From contig JAQBYN010000011.1 of the NCBI GenBank assembly GCA_027622715.1, positions 28,786-92,785 of the forward strand: 64,000 nt of DNA, read 5' to 3'. The translations under genes and the position numbers were made by a program. Shown here piece by piece: positions 24,876 through 33,967 of the stretch. The first letter of the stretch is position 1. Each line of letters opens with the position of its first letter. The stretch comes from Pseudomonadota bacterium. Lineage in GTDB: Bacteria > Pseudomonadota > Alphaproteobacteria > SHVP01. The notes under the pieces were generated by a model. That model did no database searches. It was not told where the DNA came from and saw nothing but the letters and a program-made list of their open reading frames with translations.

Positions 24876-27193
24876 CGCGCCTTGCGTAATCGGCTGACCA
24901 TTGGCGGTGGGGTAAACGCGCGTACCGGTGGTGGGGTGCCGACGAACTTTTCGATCTCCACCAGCGCAGAATGCGCGCTCGGCCCCTGCGCCAATTTCGA
25001 GGTCCCTTTGTCCATTGTCAGGACATTGGGGTTGCCGTGGGTATCCAAACCGCCCGGTTCCACCGGGTCGTACCACGCGCCGGTCGATAGCTGCACGACG
25101 CGGCGCTGGACGCCGTCGCTCACCACTGCACCGGCCAGGCAGGCGCCGCGGTCGTTGAACACGCGTACAATGTCGCCGTCCTCGATGCCGCGCGATGTGG
25201 CGTCGTCGGGGTGGATCAAGATCGGCTCGCGACCCTGCACCTTGCTCGCCTGGGCATAGTCACCGTTGTCGTATTGGCTGTGCAACCGTGTACGGGGCTG
25301 GTTTGAAATCAGATGCAGCGGAAACTGTGCGGCCTTCGCTGATCCCAGCCATTCGGCGGGCTCCAACCAACTGGGGTGCGGCGGACAATCGTCGTAACCG
25401 AACGATGCGATGGTGTCGGAATAGATTTCGATCTTGCCGCTCGGCGTCTTTAGCGGCGCGCCAGCGGGATCGTCGCGGAACCCCGCCATCAAGGTGACGC
25501 TGATGTCCTCTATGGGCAGCTCGAGTTCACCTTGCTTCCAGAACGCGTCAAAGTCTGGCAACTCGATTTCGCGCTCGGCGCTGGACTGGCGGAAGCGGTT
25601 GTAGAGGTAGCGCAGCCAGCCCATTTCGTCCCGGCCTTCGCCATAGGCCTCGCGCACACCGAAGCGGTCGGCCAGCCCGCCGAAGATCTCGAAATCGCTG
25701 CGCGACTCGCCAACCGGCGCCACGGCACGCTGCATGGCGAACAAATATTTGTCGGAATAGGCGCTGCCGATGTCGTTGCGCTCCAGCGCCGTGGTCGTGG
25801 GAAACACGATGTCGGCGTGGCGCGCTAACGCGTTCCACCACGGCTCGTTGACGATGACCGTGTCGGGTCGCTGCCATGCCGTCACAAGACGGTTGAGGTC
25901 TTGATGGTGATGGAACGGATTGCCGCCGCACCAATAGATCAACCGCGTGTCGGGGAATACAACCTTCGCGCCGTCGTAATCGATGGTGGTGCCGGGGTTC
26001 AGCAGCATGTCGGCAATCCGGGCTACCGGGATAAACCGGTTCATCGGATTATGGCCCGACGAGATGTAGGGCCCAGCGATCTTCGGATCGGGACTGCCGA
26101 TGTTGGCGACAGCACCGTAGCCAAACCCAAAGCCACCGCCCGGCAGGCCAATCTGTCCCAGAATCGCCGCCAGTGTGATCAGCATCCAGTAGGGTTGCTC
26201 GCCGTGATCGCTTCGCTGCAATGACCACGCGGCCGTCAGCATAGTGCGCCCCGCCGCCATGCGCCGCGCTAGCGTGCGAATGTCGTCAGCTGTTAGTCCG
26301 GATATCTCGGCGGCCCATTCGGCGCTCTTGGGTGTGGCGTCGCTCTCGCCCAGCAAATAGGGTTTGAAGCGTTCGAACCCGACGGCGTAACGGTCAAGGA
26401 ACGCCTGATCGTGTATTCCCGCACTGACCAGCGTGTGTGCCAGGCCAAGCATCACGGCCGTGTCGGTGTTGGGCCGCGGCGTCAGCCACGCGGCGTTGGC
26501 AAAGCCCGCAATATCCTCGCGCACCGGCCCGATATTGGTGAAGGCGACGCCGTTGTCGTGGCAGGCCTTAACCCAACCCGAAATGCGGTGCCGTCCGACG
26601 CCGCCGCCGTCGACCTGGGCGTTCTTCAGCGGCACGCCGCCGAACGCCACCACCAAGTTTGTGTGTTCGGCGATCACCGGCCACGAGGTCATGTTTTGGT
26701 AGACCCAGGTCCAGTCGCCGACAACATGCGGGACGATCGTCTGCGCCGCCGCCAAACTGTAGGAATTGACCGACTTCACGTTGCCGCCGATCAGATTGAG
26801 GAACCGCCGCATGTGCGACTGCGCATGGTGAAAACACCCGGCGCTGCCCCAGCCGTAACTCCCGGCATAGATCGCTTCGTTGCCGTGTTTGGTGCGCACG
26901 CGTTCGGTCTCGGCCGCAGCAAGATCCAGCGCGCGTTCCCACGACACCGGCACGAACGGCTCGGCGCCGCGTTTTCCTTTTGGCCCTTCAGGTCCGTTGT
27001 CGAGCCAGCCCGCGCGCACCATCGGTTGCTGAATGCGCAAATCGTCTTGAATTGCGCGGGCCATGCCGGCGCCAATCGGCGATGGGTCGGGGTCGGCGGC
27101 AATCGGCCTTAATGCGGTGAGTTTGCCGTCGACCACGTCGGCGTCGTAGCTGCCCCAATGGGTCGCGGTGCGAAAAGTGGAGGGTGGCGCCAT
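24872..27193 (-). CDS. DMSO reductase-family molybdopterin oxidoreductase (BisC/TorA-like)
   Basis: 773 residues from the ATG at 27193; the frame upstream to 27673 is a shadow of the next gene. It lacks the N-terminal Fe-S cysteines of formate dehydrogenases and has a Ser (about residue 146) in VNSYSLAAAQ followed by PHVVGDWTW. This matches the Mo-ligand Ser of DMSO/TMAO/biotin sulfoxide reductases. Other landmarks are AWSLQRSDHGEQPYWM, GLPGGGFGFGYG and ISNQPRTRLHSQYDN. No twin-arginine signal is present, so it should be cytoplasmic as in BisC. It probably reduces an S- or N-oxide. Last gene of a three-gene run. Confidence 0.9.
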   Translation of the reverse strand: MAPPSTFRTATHWGSYDADVVDGKLTALRPIAADPDPSPIGAGMARAIQDDLRIQQPMVRAGWLDNGPEGPKGKRGAEPFVPVSWERALDLAAAETERVRTKHGNEAIYAGSYGWGSAGCFHHAQSHMRRFLNLIGGNVKSVNSYSLAAAQTIVPHVVGDWTWVYQNMTSWPVIAEHTNLVVAFGGVPLKNAQVDGGGVGRHRISGWVKACHDNGVAFTNIGPVREDIAGFANAAWLTPRPNTDTAVMLGLAHTLVSAGIHDQAFLDRYAVGFERFKPYLLGESDATPKSAEWAAEISGLTADDIRTLARRMAAGRTMLTAAWSLQRSDHGEQPYWMLITLAAILGQIGLPGGGFGFGYGAVANIGSPDPKIAGPYISSGHNPMNRFIPVARIADMLLNPGTTIDYDGAKVVFPDTRLIYWCGGNPFHHHQDLNRLVTAWQRPDTVIVNEPWWNALARHADIVFPTTTALERNDIGSAYSDKYLFAMQRAVAPVGESRSDFEIFGGLADRFGVREAYGEGRDEMGWLRYLYNRFRQSSAEREIELPDFDAFWKQGELELPIEDISVTLMAGFRDDPAGAPLKTPSGKIEIYSDTIASFGYDDCPPHPSWLEPAEWLGSAKAAQFPLHLISNQPRTRLHSQYDNGDYAQASKVQGREPILIHPDDATSRGIEDGDIVRVFNDRGACLAGAVVSDGVQRRVVQLSTGAWYDPVEPGGLDTHGNPNVLTMDKGTSKLAQGPSAHSALVEIEKFVGTPPPVRAFTPPPMVSRLRKAR

Positions 27194-27222
27194 GTCGGGT
27201 ATCCTAGCAGAGCGCTGGGCGC

Positions 27223-28422
27223 TTAGAAGTAGGGGTTGCCCGGTTCCAGCCCAAAACTGGCCCGCCCATAGGGTAGCGCGTTGGGTTCCCACGACATCAG
27301 CCCGTGCGAGGCCAGCGCGTTCATATCGCGTGCCCGCATTTGCACGGGGTGATCGTCCTTTTGGCCGGGGACACCCATCGCCATGACCAAGCGGTCGACG
27401 GCGCGGCGGCACAATTGCGCGGCAAAGGCGACATCGCGTTTGAAGCGTACGCGCTGCATCCGGTCCAGCGTGCCTCCGGCAATCCCGGTCGCGTTGATTT
27501 CTTCCAGGTCGGCCGCGATGAGCGCTTGCGCCGCGTCGATCTCGGCCGCGGTCTCGGCGACCTTCAATTGCAACGGCGCGTGTTCGGCAAGTTTCTCGAC
27601 GGACAATACGCCCATCCGTCCCTGCATCGCCGCGAGGTAGGCCGCGAGTGCGGCCCGGGCGACGCCGAAACATGGCCCCACTGTGGTGAACGACCCGACA
27701 CCCATCATCGGCAAACGGTAGAGCGGCGCGCGGTTCACCGCCGTCCCCGGCGCGCGGCCCATGTTGGCCTCGTCAAAGCCCAACTCGCGGTGGCGCGGCA
27801 CGAACGCATCGGCAATCTTCAGGTCGTTGGTGCCGGTCCCCTTCAATCCGCTCGCCTGCCAGGTATCCAGCACCACAATATCGGCGCGTGGCACCAGCAG
27901 CGTCGTCATGCGCGGTTTGCCGTCGCCCTCGGCGATCGGCGCCAAGACAATCACCCAGTCGGCATGATCAATCCCGCTGGCGTAGTGCCACGTGCCGCTG
28001 ATCCGGTAGCCGTCTTTCTCCGGTACTGCGGTCACGTCGGTGTGGGCGTAGGCCGAACACACGATGGCGTTTGGATCGGTGCCCCACACGTCGTCTTGCG
28101 CCGCGCCCGCGAACATACCGACGATCCAATGGTGGCTCGCGACCACGCTGGCGATCCATGCCGACGACGCGCAGGCTTCCGCCAGCTTTGCCGAGATATG
28201 CACCAGCGCGCCGAAGTCCAGTTCATACCCGCCGCACCGCTTGGGCTGTTGGGCGCGAAAGAACCCTGCCGCCTTGAAGTCGTCGATGGTCGCGTCCGGC
28301 ATCTTGCGCATCGTGTTGGTCTCGGCCGCGCGCGCCTCAAGCACCGGCAACAGGTCGGTCGCGCGCGCGATCAAGTCGTCGAGCGTCGTCGTCTCAGGCG
28401 CGGAGTCGGGGAGTCTGCTCAT
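27223..28422 (-). CDS. Acyl-CoA dehydrogenase-fold flavin monooxygenase (group D, HpaB/HsaA/DszC-like)
   Basis: 399 residues. N-terminal helices end in FRAQQPKRCGGYELDFGALV, and the middle strands have GYRISGTWHYASGIDHADWV with LKGTGTNDLKIADAFVP. The C-terminal bundle carries RFKRDVAFAAQLCRRAVDRL. The SGxWxYASG-type motif and GTGTND fit flavin-dependent monooxygenases that share the acyl-CoA dehydrogenase fold and rely on a separate flavin reductase. The usual catalytic Glu of true dehydrogenases is not evident. It lies 29 bases before the molybdoenzyme gene. Confidence 0.8.
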   Translation of the reverse strand: MSRLPDSAPETTTLDDLIARATDLLPVLEARAAETNTMRKMPDATIDDFKAAGFFRAQQPKRCGGYELDFGALVHISAKLAEACASSAWIASVVASHHWIVGMFAGAAQDDVWGTDPNAIVCSAYAHTDVTAVPEKDGYRISGTWHYASGIDHADWVIVLAPIAEGDGKPRMTTLLVPRADIVVLDTWQASGLKGTGTNDLKIADAFVPRHRELGFDEANMGRAPGTAVNRAPLYRLPMMGVGSFTTVGPCFGVARAALAAYLAAMQGRMGVLSVEKLAEHAPLQLKVAETAAEIDAAQALIAADLEEINATGIAGGTLDRMQRVRFKRDVAFAAQLCRRAVDRLVMAMGVPGQKDDHPVQMRARDMNALASHGLMSWEPNALPYGRASFGLEPGNPYF

Positions 28423-28453
28423 CGCGGCACTATAGCAGCGTCGCTTGCGGCAT

Positions 28454-29428
28454 TTAGCTGACCGTCACCACAACTCGCCCCGTCGCCTTGCGCTGGCGCA
28501 GCGTTTCCATCGCCTCGACGGCTTGTTCCAGCGGGTAGGTTTCGGACACCAGCGGTTTGATCTTGCCTGCGGCGTACATCGCGAACAGCTCCGCCATGCT
28601 GATCGCCAACTTCTCGGGCGCCTTGTCGGTGAAATACCGCAAGGAACAACCCATCGCCGAACGATGCTTGACCAGCAAACGGTTCGCCGGAATTTTTGGA
28701 ATGCCGCCGACGAAGCCGAAAATCAGGTAACGCCCACCCCAGCCTAGCGAGGACAGCGCCGGGTCGAACAAATCGCCGCCGACCGGGTCGAACACCACAT
28801 CGATGCCCTCGCCCTTGGTCAGATCGGCGATGCGCGCCTTCAGATCTTCGTCGCCGTAGTTAATCCCGTGATCAGCGCCGTGCGCCTTGGCGACCTCCAG
28901 TTTGTCGGCGCTGCTCGCCCCGGCGATGACCGTTGCCCCCATTGCTTTGCCGATCTCGACCGCCGTCAGACCGGTGCCGCCCGATGCCCCTAGCACCAGC
29001 AGCGTTTGTCCGGCCTGCACTTCGCCCTGCCAGCGTAGCGCCACGTGCGAGGACACGTAGGCGACGTAGAACGATCCTGCGACGTCCCACGGCATGCCCT
29101 GTGGCACGCTGTGGCAGTCCTGCGCCCGCGCCACGGCTTGGTCGGCGAACCCGCCATAGGCCAGCTTCGCCAGCACCCGGTCGCCCACTGCAAAGCCGGT
29201 GACGCCCGCGCCGACGGCCGCCACGGTGCCGGCGCCTTCCAATCCCGGCGCGAATGGAAACGACGGCTTGGTTTGGTAATTCCCCTGGACCATCACGATA
29301 TCGGCGAAATTCACCGATGCCGCCTTCACATTCAGCAGCACCTGGCCCGGCCCTGCCGTCGGCGGTGCCACGTCTTCAAGTTTCAGGACCGAGGGCTCGC
29401 CCCACTCGCGGCAAATGATCGCGCGCAT
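28454..29428 (-). CDS. NADPH:quinone oxidoreductase-like MDR enzyme
   Basis: 324 residues from the ATG at 29428, preceded by GGGAGA. It is a zinc-free medium-chain reductase: VNFADIVMVQGNYQTKPSFPF, GLEGAGTVAAVGAGV, the NADPH loop LGASGGTGLTAVEI, and DVVFDPVGGDLF. It reduces quinones or other activated alkenes. It is first in a run with the flavin monooxygenase (31-base gap) and molybdoenzyme, and may supply reducing power or saturate an intermediate (inference). Confidence 0.88.
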   Translation of the reverse strand: MRAIICREWGEPSVLKLEDVAPPTAGPGQVLLNVKAASVNFADIVMVQGNYQTKPSFPFAPGLEGAGTVAAVGAGVTGFAVGDRVLAKLAYGGFADQAVARAQDCHSVPQGMPWDVAGSFYVAYVSSHVALRWQGEVQAGQTLLVLGASGGTGLTAVEIGKAMGATVIAGASSADKLEVAKAHGADHGINYGDEDLKARIADLTKGEGIDVVFDPVGGDLFDPALSSLGWGGRYLIFGFVGGIPKIPANRLLVKHRSAMGCSLRYFTDKAPEKLAISMAELFAMYAAGKIKPLVSETYPLEQAVEAMETLRQRKATGRVVVTVS

Positions 29429-29529
29429 GTCGTTTATCTCCCATGAAAGCGGTGCGGACCTTAGCAAAGGCAACGCGCCTTGGCACCCGTGGGCGCCAAC
29501 CGCTACAGTCCGCTACTAGGGAGTGCGCT

Positions 29530-30699
29530 ATGCCACGCCAATACCAACACCCAATTCTGCCGCAAACCGCCCATGACGAAGACGCGTTGCAGTCCTTCGT
29601 CATCAGCATGCGCGGTCACATCTCGGCCAATCTGACCCCGGGCAACCGCCAAGCGTTCGAGCGCGACGTCGCGCCGACCTACAAAAAGAGCCACGGTCGC
29701 GCGCCGGCCAATCGCCATGAAGTCCGGCGCGCCATGTTGCGCCATCCGTTTCACCAGTCGTGGAGCGCACTGATTCGGACGACGCAAGAAATGATTTGGG
29801 ACTCACCCGGTCATTCGGCGTTGCGTCAGATCGACGCGCTCAACGCGGCCGCCAAACCCAAACCCAAACGCAAAACGAGCGGCACACTCACGCTCGATCC
29901 CTCGGTCAAAATCCCGCCCTATCTGTCTGCCGTCGACATTCACTGCATGCCGGGCAATTTCCACCAGGAGGTCGCGGCCGAGGACGATGTCTATGCCGCT
30001 GCGGTGTATGACCGCGGCGCCTACATCTACATCATGGGCGGTATGGGCCCACTTGGTGATGCGTTGGGGCAGATGTTGGTCGATTACACCAAGGCGACCT
30101 TTCCCGACCTTGCGCCCAAACGCATTCTCGATATGGGTTGCGGTATCGGTGGTGGCACGTTGCCGTTTGTCGATGCGTTCCCGGGTGCCGAGGTGCACGG
30201 CATCGATGTCTCCGCGCCGATGCTGCGCTATGGGCACGCGCGTGCCGAGGCACTGGGCGGCAAAATGCACTTCACCCAAATGAACGCCGAACGCACAAGC
30301 TTTCCCGACGCTTCGTTCGATCTCGTGATGACCCACATCGTCGTGCACGAAACCTCGCAAAAGGCTTTGCGCAATATCCTCAAAGAGTGTCGCCGCTTAC
30401 TCAAGCCGGGCGGTGTCACGCTGCACTGCGAAACGCCGATGTACGATGCGCGTTTGTCGCCGTTCGATCAGTCTCAGACCGACTGGGACACCTACTTCAA
30501 CAACGAGCCCTTCGTCGGGCCGATGCATGGACTCGACGCCGACGCGCTGATGCGCGAGGCAGGCTTTGCCGACGACGAACTCGCCAACGGCGATTTGCCG
30601 CTCTACGTGCCCGGCGTTGACGACGGCGAAACGGGCGACGATTACCGCCACCGCATCGGCGGTTACTTGAGCATTCTCGGCGCGCGGCGGCGCGTCTAA
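29530..30699 (+). CDS. Class I SAM methyltransferase with conserved N-terminal domain, paralog A
   Basis: 389 residues from the ATG at 29530. Roughly the first 165 residues form a domain shared with two other genes in this window: GNRQAFERDVAPTYKK, HEVRRAMLRHPFHQSWSALIRTTQEMIWD, then LTLDPSVKIP and VDIHCMPGNFHQEV. A Rossmann methyltransferase follows: motif I ILDMGCGIGGG near 197-207, VHGIDVSAPMLRY, and the ECRRLLKPGGVTLHCET segment. The C-terminus is extended by about 10 residues relative to the others. The substrate is unknown. It is divergent from the quinone reductase gene. Confidence 0.82.
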   Translation: MPRQYQHPILPQTAHDEDALQSFVISMRGHISANLTPGNRQAFERDVAPTYKKSHGRAPANRHEVRRAMLRHPFHQSWSALIRTTQEMIWDSPGHSALRQIDALNAAAKPKPKRKTSGTLTLDPSVKIPPYLSAVDIHCMPGNFHQEVAAEDDVYAAAVYDRGAYIYIMGGMGPLGDALGQMLVDYTKATFPDLAPKRILDMGCGIGGGTLPFVDAFPGAEVHGIDVSAPMLRYGHARAEALGGKMHFTQMNAERTSFPDASFDLVMTHIVVHETSQKALRNILKECRRLLKPGGVTLHCETPMYDARLSPFDQSQTDWDTYFNNEPFVGPMHGLDADALMREAGFADDELANGDLPLYVPGVDDGETGDDYRHRIGGYLSILGARRRV

Positions 30700-30702
30700 G
30701 AG

Positions 30703-30912
30703 ATGACCGGCTGGCAGCTCATGTCGATGCTGATGGGCTCGGCCATTCTGGGTCCGGTCTTTTTCTTGCCGACGTTGATCGCAATATCGCGCAAACACCC
30801 CCGGGTGTTTCTCATCGCGCTGTTCAATGGCATGTTCGCGTGGACAATCATCGCCTGGGTGGCGCTGCTGATCTGGGCGACGATCCCGCCGAAAAAGCTG
30901 GCGGGCGCCTAA
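30703..30912 (+). CDS. Superinfection-immunity-like small membrane protein
   Basis: 69 residues with two hydrophobic helices. The pattern VFFLPTLIAISRKHPRVFLIALFNGMF then WTIIAWVALLIWA fits the T4 Imm-like 'superinfection immunity' family, in which FLPTxIA-x-R is followed by GWTxIGWVxALxWA. Many bacterial chromosomes carry such genes without any phage nearby, so a defence role is only possible. It follows the methyltransferase by 3 bases and overlaps the convergent serine hydrolase by 4. Confidence 0.7.
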   Translation: MTGWQLMSMLMGSAILGPVFFLPTLIAISRKHPRVFLIALFNGMFAWTIIAWVALLIWATIPPKKLAGA

Positions 30913-32060
30913 AGCGAGGCGAACGCCGCCTCAACCAACCGCGTGCCGCGCGGCCCCAGTCCCGCACCCCAGTACATCAGGTTCGGCAGGTAGGCGAAGG
31001 CCAACCCCGACACCGGATCGGCAAAGCCAATGCGTCCGCCCGCGCCGGGATGACCGAAGGCTTGGCTGTTCGGCCCCATCGGCGCGCCCGGCGGATTGTT
31101 GAGCAAAAAGCCCGACGCATACTTGTTGTGCGCGCCAAAGATCGCATCGACACTTTCGCCGGTATAGGCAATCGCCCGGTCGCGCGTTTCAGTCTTCATC
31201 AGCCGCACACCGTCCAGCCGCCCGCCTGCCGCAAGGCAGGCAAAGAACTTTGCCACCCCACGCGCGGTGCCATGACCGCTACCGGCGCCGATCTCCGATT
31301 TGCGAAAGCCTGCGAGGTTGAAGCGGCCGTCGCCTTCAGCCAGTCCCTGCATGCTTTTCGTCAGCGCCGCCATATCCGCCGGCGCCGGTAAGGTCGCGCC
31401 TTGGGGCGGTGATTCCGGCACGATGGCCGCGCAGCGCGCGATTTGGGCGTCGGTCAGACCGAACGCAAAGTCCACGCCTAAGGGTTTGGCGATCGCTTCA
31501 CGCAGAAACGGGCCAATAGTGCGGCCGTCGATGCGCCGGATCACCTCGCCCAGCAAATAGCCGTAGGTCAGATTCAAATAGGTCGGCTGTTTGTCGAACG
31601 GTGGGTGCCGCGCGCTTTTCGCCAGCGCGTCGGTCATCGTGTCCCAGTCGTATATGTCGCCGGGTTTTAACGTGGCATCGACATAGGCCAACGCAGCGCG
31701 GTGCTCAAAGATGTGCCGCACCAACACATCAGCTTTGTCGTTCTGGGCAAACTCGGGCCAGTAGTGCGCAACCGGCTTGTCGATATCCAACAGCCCGCGG
31801 TCGATCAGCATATGGCCCATGACCGAAACAAAGGCCTTCGAGACTGAAAAGCTCGCGCACAGCGTGTCTTGGGCCCATGGCGTCTGGCGGGCTGCATCAC
31901 GGAAACCGCCCCACATGTCGACCACGGGTTCGCCGTCCAGGTACACCGCGACGCTCGCGCCGATTTCGTCGTGCTCGGCGAAATTCTCGATGAACGCTTG
32001 TTTCACCGCGGCAAAACGGCCGTCACAGGTGCCTTCGATCTTCGGTTTTGGCGCGCTCAT
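30909..32060 (-). CDS. Serine hydrolase of the beta-lactamase/esterase (EstB-like) family
   Basis: 383 residues from the ATG at 32060; earlier in-frame starts would enter the divergent promoter. The SxxK motif is Ser72-Val-Ser-Lys75 in ASFSVSKAF. YLNLTYGYLLGEVIRR gives the second Tyr motif, and late FGHPGAGGRIGFADP resembles the HxG/KTG box of class C relatives. It probably acts as an esterase or amidase in the cytoplasm, as no signal peptide is present. It is divergent from the VOC gene with 65 bases between. Confidence 0.88.
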   Translation of the reverse strand: MSAPKPKIEGTCDGRFAAVKQAFIENFAEHDEIGASVAVYLDGEPVVDMWGGFRDAARQTPWAQDTLCASFSVSKAFVSVMGHMLIDRGLLDIDKPVAHYWPEFAQNDKADVLVRHIFEHRAALAYVDATLKPGDIYDWDTMTDALAKSARHPPFDKQPTYLNLTYGYLLGEVIRRIDGRTIGPFLREAIAKPLGVDFAFGLTDAQIARCAAIVPESPPQGATLPAPADMAALTKSMQGLAEGDGRFNLAGFRKSEIGAGSGHGTARGVAKFFACLAAGGRLDGVRLMKTETRDRAIAYTGESVDAIFGAHNKYASGFLLNNPPGAPMGPNSQAFGHPGAGGRIGFADPVSGLAFAYLPNLMYWGAGLGPRGTRLVEAAFASL

Positions 32061-32125
32061 GGCTTCCCTCATTGTCCGTCCCGGATGATGATAGCCCCAT
32101 CGCACCCGCGCAACCGGAGCAGGGC

Positions 32126-32551
32126 ATGGCCCTTGGCGCCCTCAGCCATATCGCCTTTACCGTCAGCGATCTTGATCGCTCGGCGGCTTTCTACGACCGC
32201 GTGCTGGGTTTCCTCGGCTACGAACGTTGGCCCGCGGTCGCAGGCCAAGCGAAATGGAAAAAAACCGATGTCGGCATTGTCCTTCTCTACGCCGCGAACC
32301 CTGAGTCGGCTGACCGCCGCCACGACGGTTACGCGCCCGGCCTCCACCACTTTTCGTTTGAGGCCGACAGCCGCGCGCAGGTCGACGCGTTGCATGACCT
32401 TCTGCGCAACAATGGCTCAGAAATTCTCGATCCCCCGGCGGACTACGCCTACACCACAGGCTACTATGCAGTCTTCTTTGCCGATCCCGACGGGTTGAAG
32501 CTCGAGCTGTGTCACGCGCCTCGGGCGTATATCAACCCCGACGCAACCTGA
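32126..32551 (+). CDS. VOC (glyoxalase/bleomycin resistance) family protein
   Basis: 141 residues from the ATG at 32126, with GGAGCAGGG just before it. One pair of beta-alpha-beta3 units: HIAFTVSDLDRSAAFYDRVLGFLG (landmark DRSAAFYDRVLGF), LHHFSFEADSRAQVDALHDLL and a closing AVFFADPDGLKLEL with the Glu metal ligand. Such enzymes isomerise, cleave or bind ligands around a divalent metal. It is 12 bases before the aminotransferase and probably in the same operon. Confidence 0.88.
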   Translation: MALGALSHIAFTVSDLDRSAAFYDRVLGFLGYERWPAVAGQAKWKKTDVGIVLLYAANPESADRRHDGYAPGLHHFSFEADSRAQVDALHDLLRNNGSEILDPPADYAYTTGYYAVFFADPDGLKLELCHAPRAYINPDAT

Positions 32552-32563
32552 AAGAGGCCTGCA

Positions 32564-33967
32564 ATGAGCGATACCCAGTTGCCCTACACCAAACCCAACA
32601 TCGACTGGGCCGAGATTGAGCGCTGGGATCGCGCTTACTACCTGCACAACACCCAGGCCCAGGCCGAGTATGTTTTTACCGGCATCGAAGGTGCGGACGG
32701 CAACTACCTCTACACCGCGACCGGCGACAAGTTGCTCGATTTTCAAAGCCAGCTCGTGTCGGACAACATGGGCCATCGGCATCCTCGGGTGCACGCGGAA
32801 ATCAAACGCGCCATGGAACGTTTCGGCCATGTGTTCTTCGGCTTTGCTACCGACTACCGCGCCCGCGCCGCCAAATTGGTGATCGACGACATCTTGGGCG
32901 CCGACAGTTGGGCCGGCCGCGTGCGCATTCTCTCCAGTGGCAGCGAAGCGGTGGAGAACGCGATGACGATGGCGCGGCTCTACGCCAACAAGCCGCTGAT
33001 CTTGACGCAGGAACGCTCGTATCACGGGCTGGTGCCGGGCGCGACGCAGGTCGCCGGCTACCGCGGCAATCTGTCCACCGGGCCCGAAACCGACGACAAC
33101 CGCGACGTGCCGGGCTTTCCCGGCTCGGGCTTTGTTGCCATTCCCGCGCCGGAATTCTCCGACTGGCAAGGCACCGGTCGCCTACCGTCGCTCGATCGCA
33201 CCGAACAAATCATCCGCGAAGTCGGCGCCCACAAAATTGCCGGCATCATCACCGAAACCATGTTTGGCGGTGCCAGCTACATGCCGCACCACAGTTACCT
33301 TAAAGGCCTGCACGACCTCTGCCGGCAATACGGTATCTTGTGGATTCTCGATGATGTGCTGTGCGGTTTCGGCCGTCTCGGCGAATGGTTCTCCTACCAG
33401 ATCGAACCCGGCATCACGCCCGACTTGATGGCGTTGGGCAAAGGCATCAACGGTTGCGCGCTGCCGGTCGGCGCCGTCGTCGCGTCAAACGAAATTGCCG
33501 AGTTCATCGATCGCGCCCGTTGGTGGAGCGGCTCAACCCACGATGCTCACCCGCTGGTCTGCGCCTCCATCGTCGGCAATCTCGAAGCAATGATCGAAGA
33601 CGGCATGATCGACAAGGCGCGGGTCCGTGGCGCACAACTCAAAGAACGGCTCGACGCGTTGATGGCTAAACATCCGTGCATCGGCCGTATTTCAGGGCGC
33701 GGCATCTACTACACCATCGATCTTGTTACCCCGAACGGCGATCCCATTATCGCGGCCGACCGCGACACGCTTTTTCAGGGCGATTTATCCGGCCACCCCA
33801 ATAACATCTTCGCCGCCGCCTGCGGTGCGCGCGGGCTGTTCGCCGGTGGCTTCATGCCCAACACCGTGAAAGCCGCGCCGCCGCTCACCATTACCGAAGC
33901 AGAGGTCGACTTCGCGGTCGGCGTTATGGACGAGGCCTTCAGCGCGGTGGAGAAGGTTTACCACTAA
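32564..33967 (+). CDS. Class III PLP-dependent aminotransferase
   Basis: 467 residues. Landmarks of the omega-transaminase class are present: DFQSQLVSDNMGHRHPRV (landmark NMGHRHP), SSGSEAVENAMTMAR, ILDDVLCGFGRLGEWF, and the PLP Lys in MALGKGINGCALPVGAV, near residue 294. It moves amino groups between an amine or beta-amino acid and pyruvate or 2-oxoglutarate. The tail overlaps the convergent BASS transporter gene by 29 bases. Confidence 0.92.
   Translation: MSDTQLPYTKPNIDWAEIERWDRAYYLHNTQAQAEYVFTGIEGADGNYLYTATGDKLLDFQSQLVSDNMGHRHPRVHAEIKRAMERFGHVFFGFATDYRARAAKLVIDDILGADSWAGRVRILSSGSEAVENAMTMARLYANKPLILTQERSYHGLVPGATQVAGYRGNLSTGPETDDNRDVPGFPGSGFVAIPAPEFSDWQGTGRLPSLDRTEQIIREVGAHKIAGIITETMFGGASYMPHHSYLKGLHDLCRQYGILWILDDVLCGFGRLGEWFSYQIEPGITPDLMALGKGINGCALPVGAVVASNEIAEFIDRARWWSGSTHDAHPLVCASIVGNLEAMIEDGMIDKARVRGAQLKERLDALMAKHPCIGRISGRGIYYTIDLVTPNGDPIIAADRDTLFQGDLSGHPNNIFAAACGARGLFAGGFMPNTVKAAPPLTITEAEVDFAVGVMDEAFSAVEKVYH

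Noticed and set aside
27194..27673. N-terminal extension of the molybdoenzyme frame
   Set aside because: It lies on the flavin monooxygenase gene in another frame; the conserved protein starts at the ATG at 27193.
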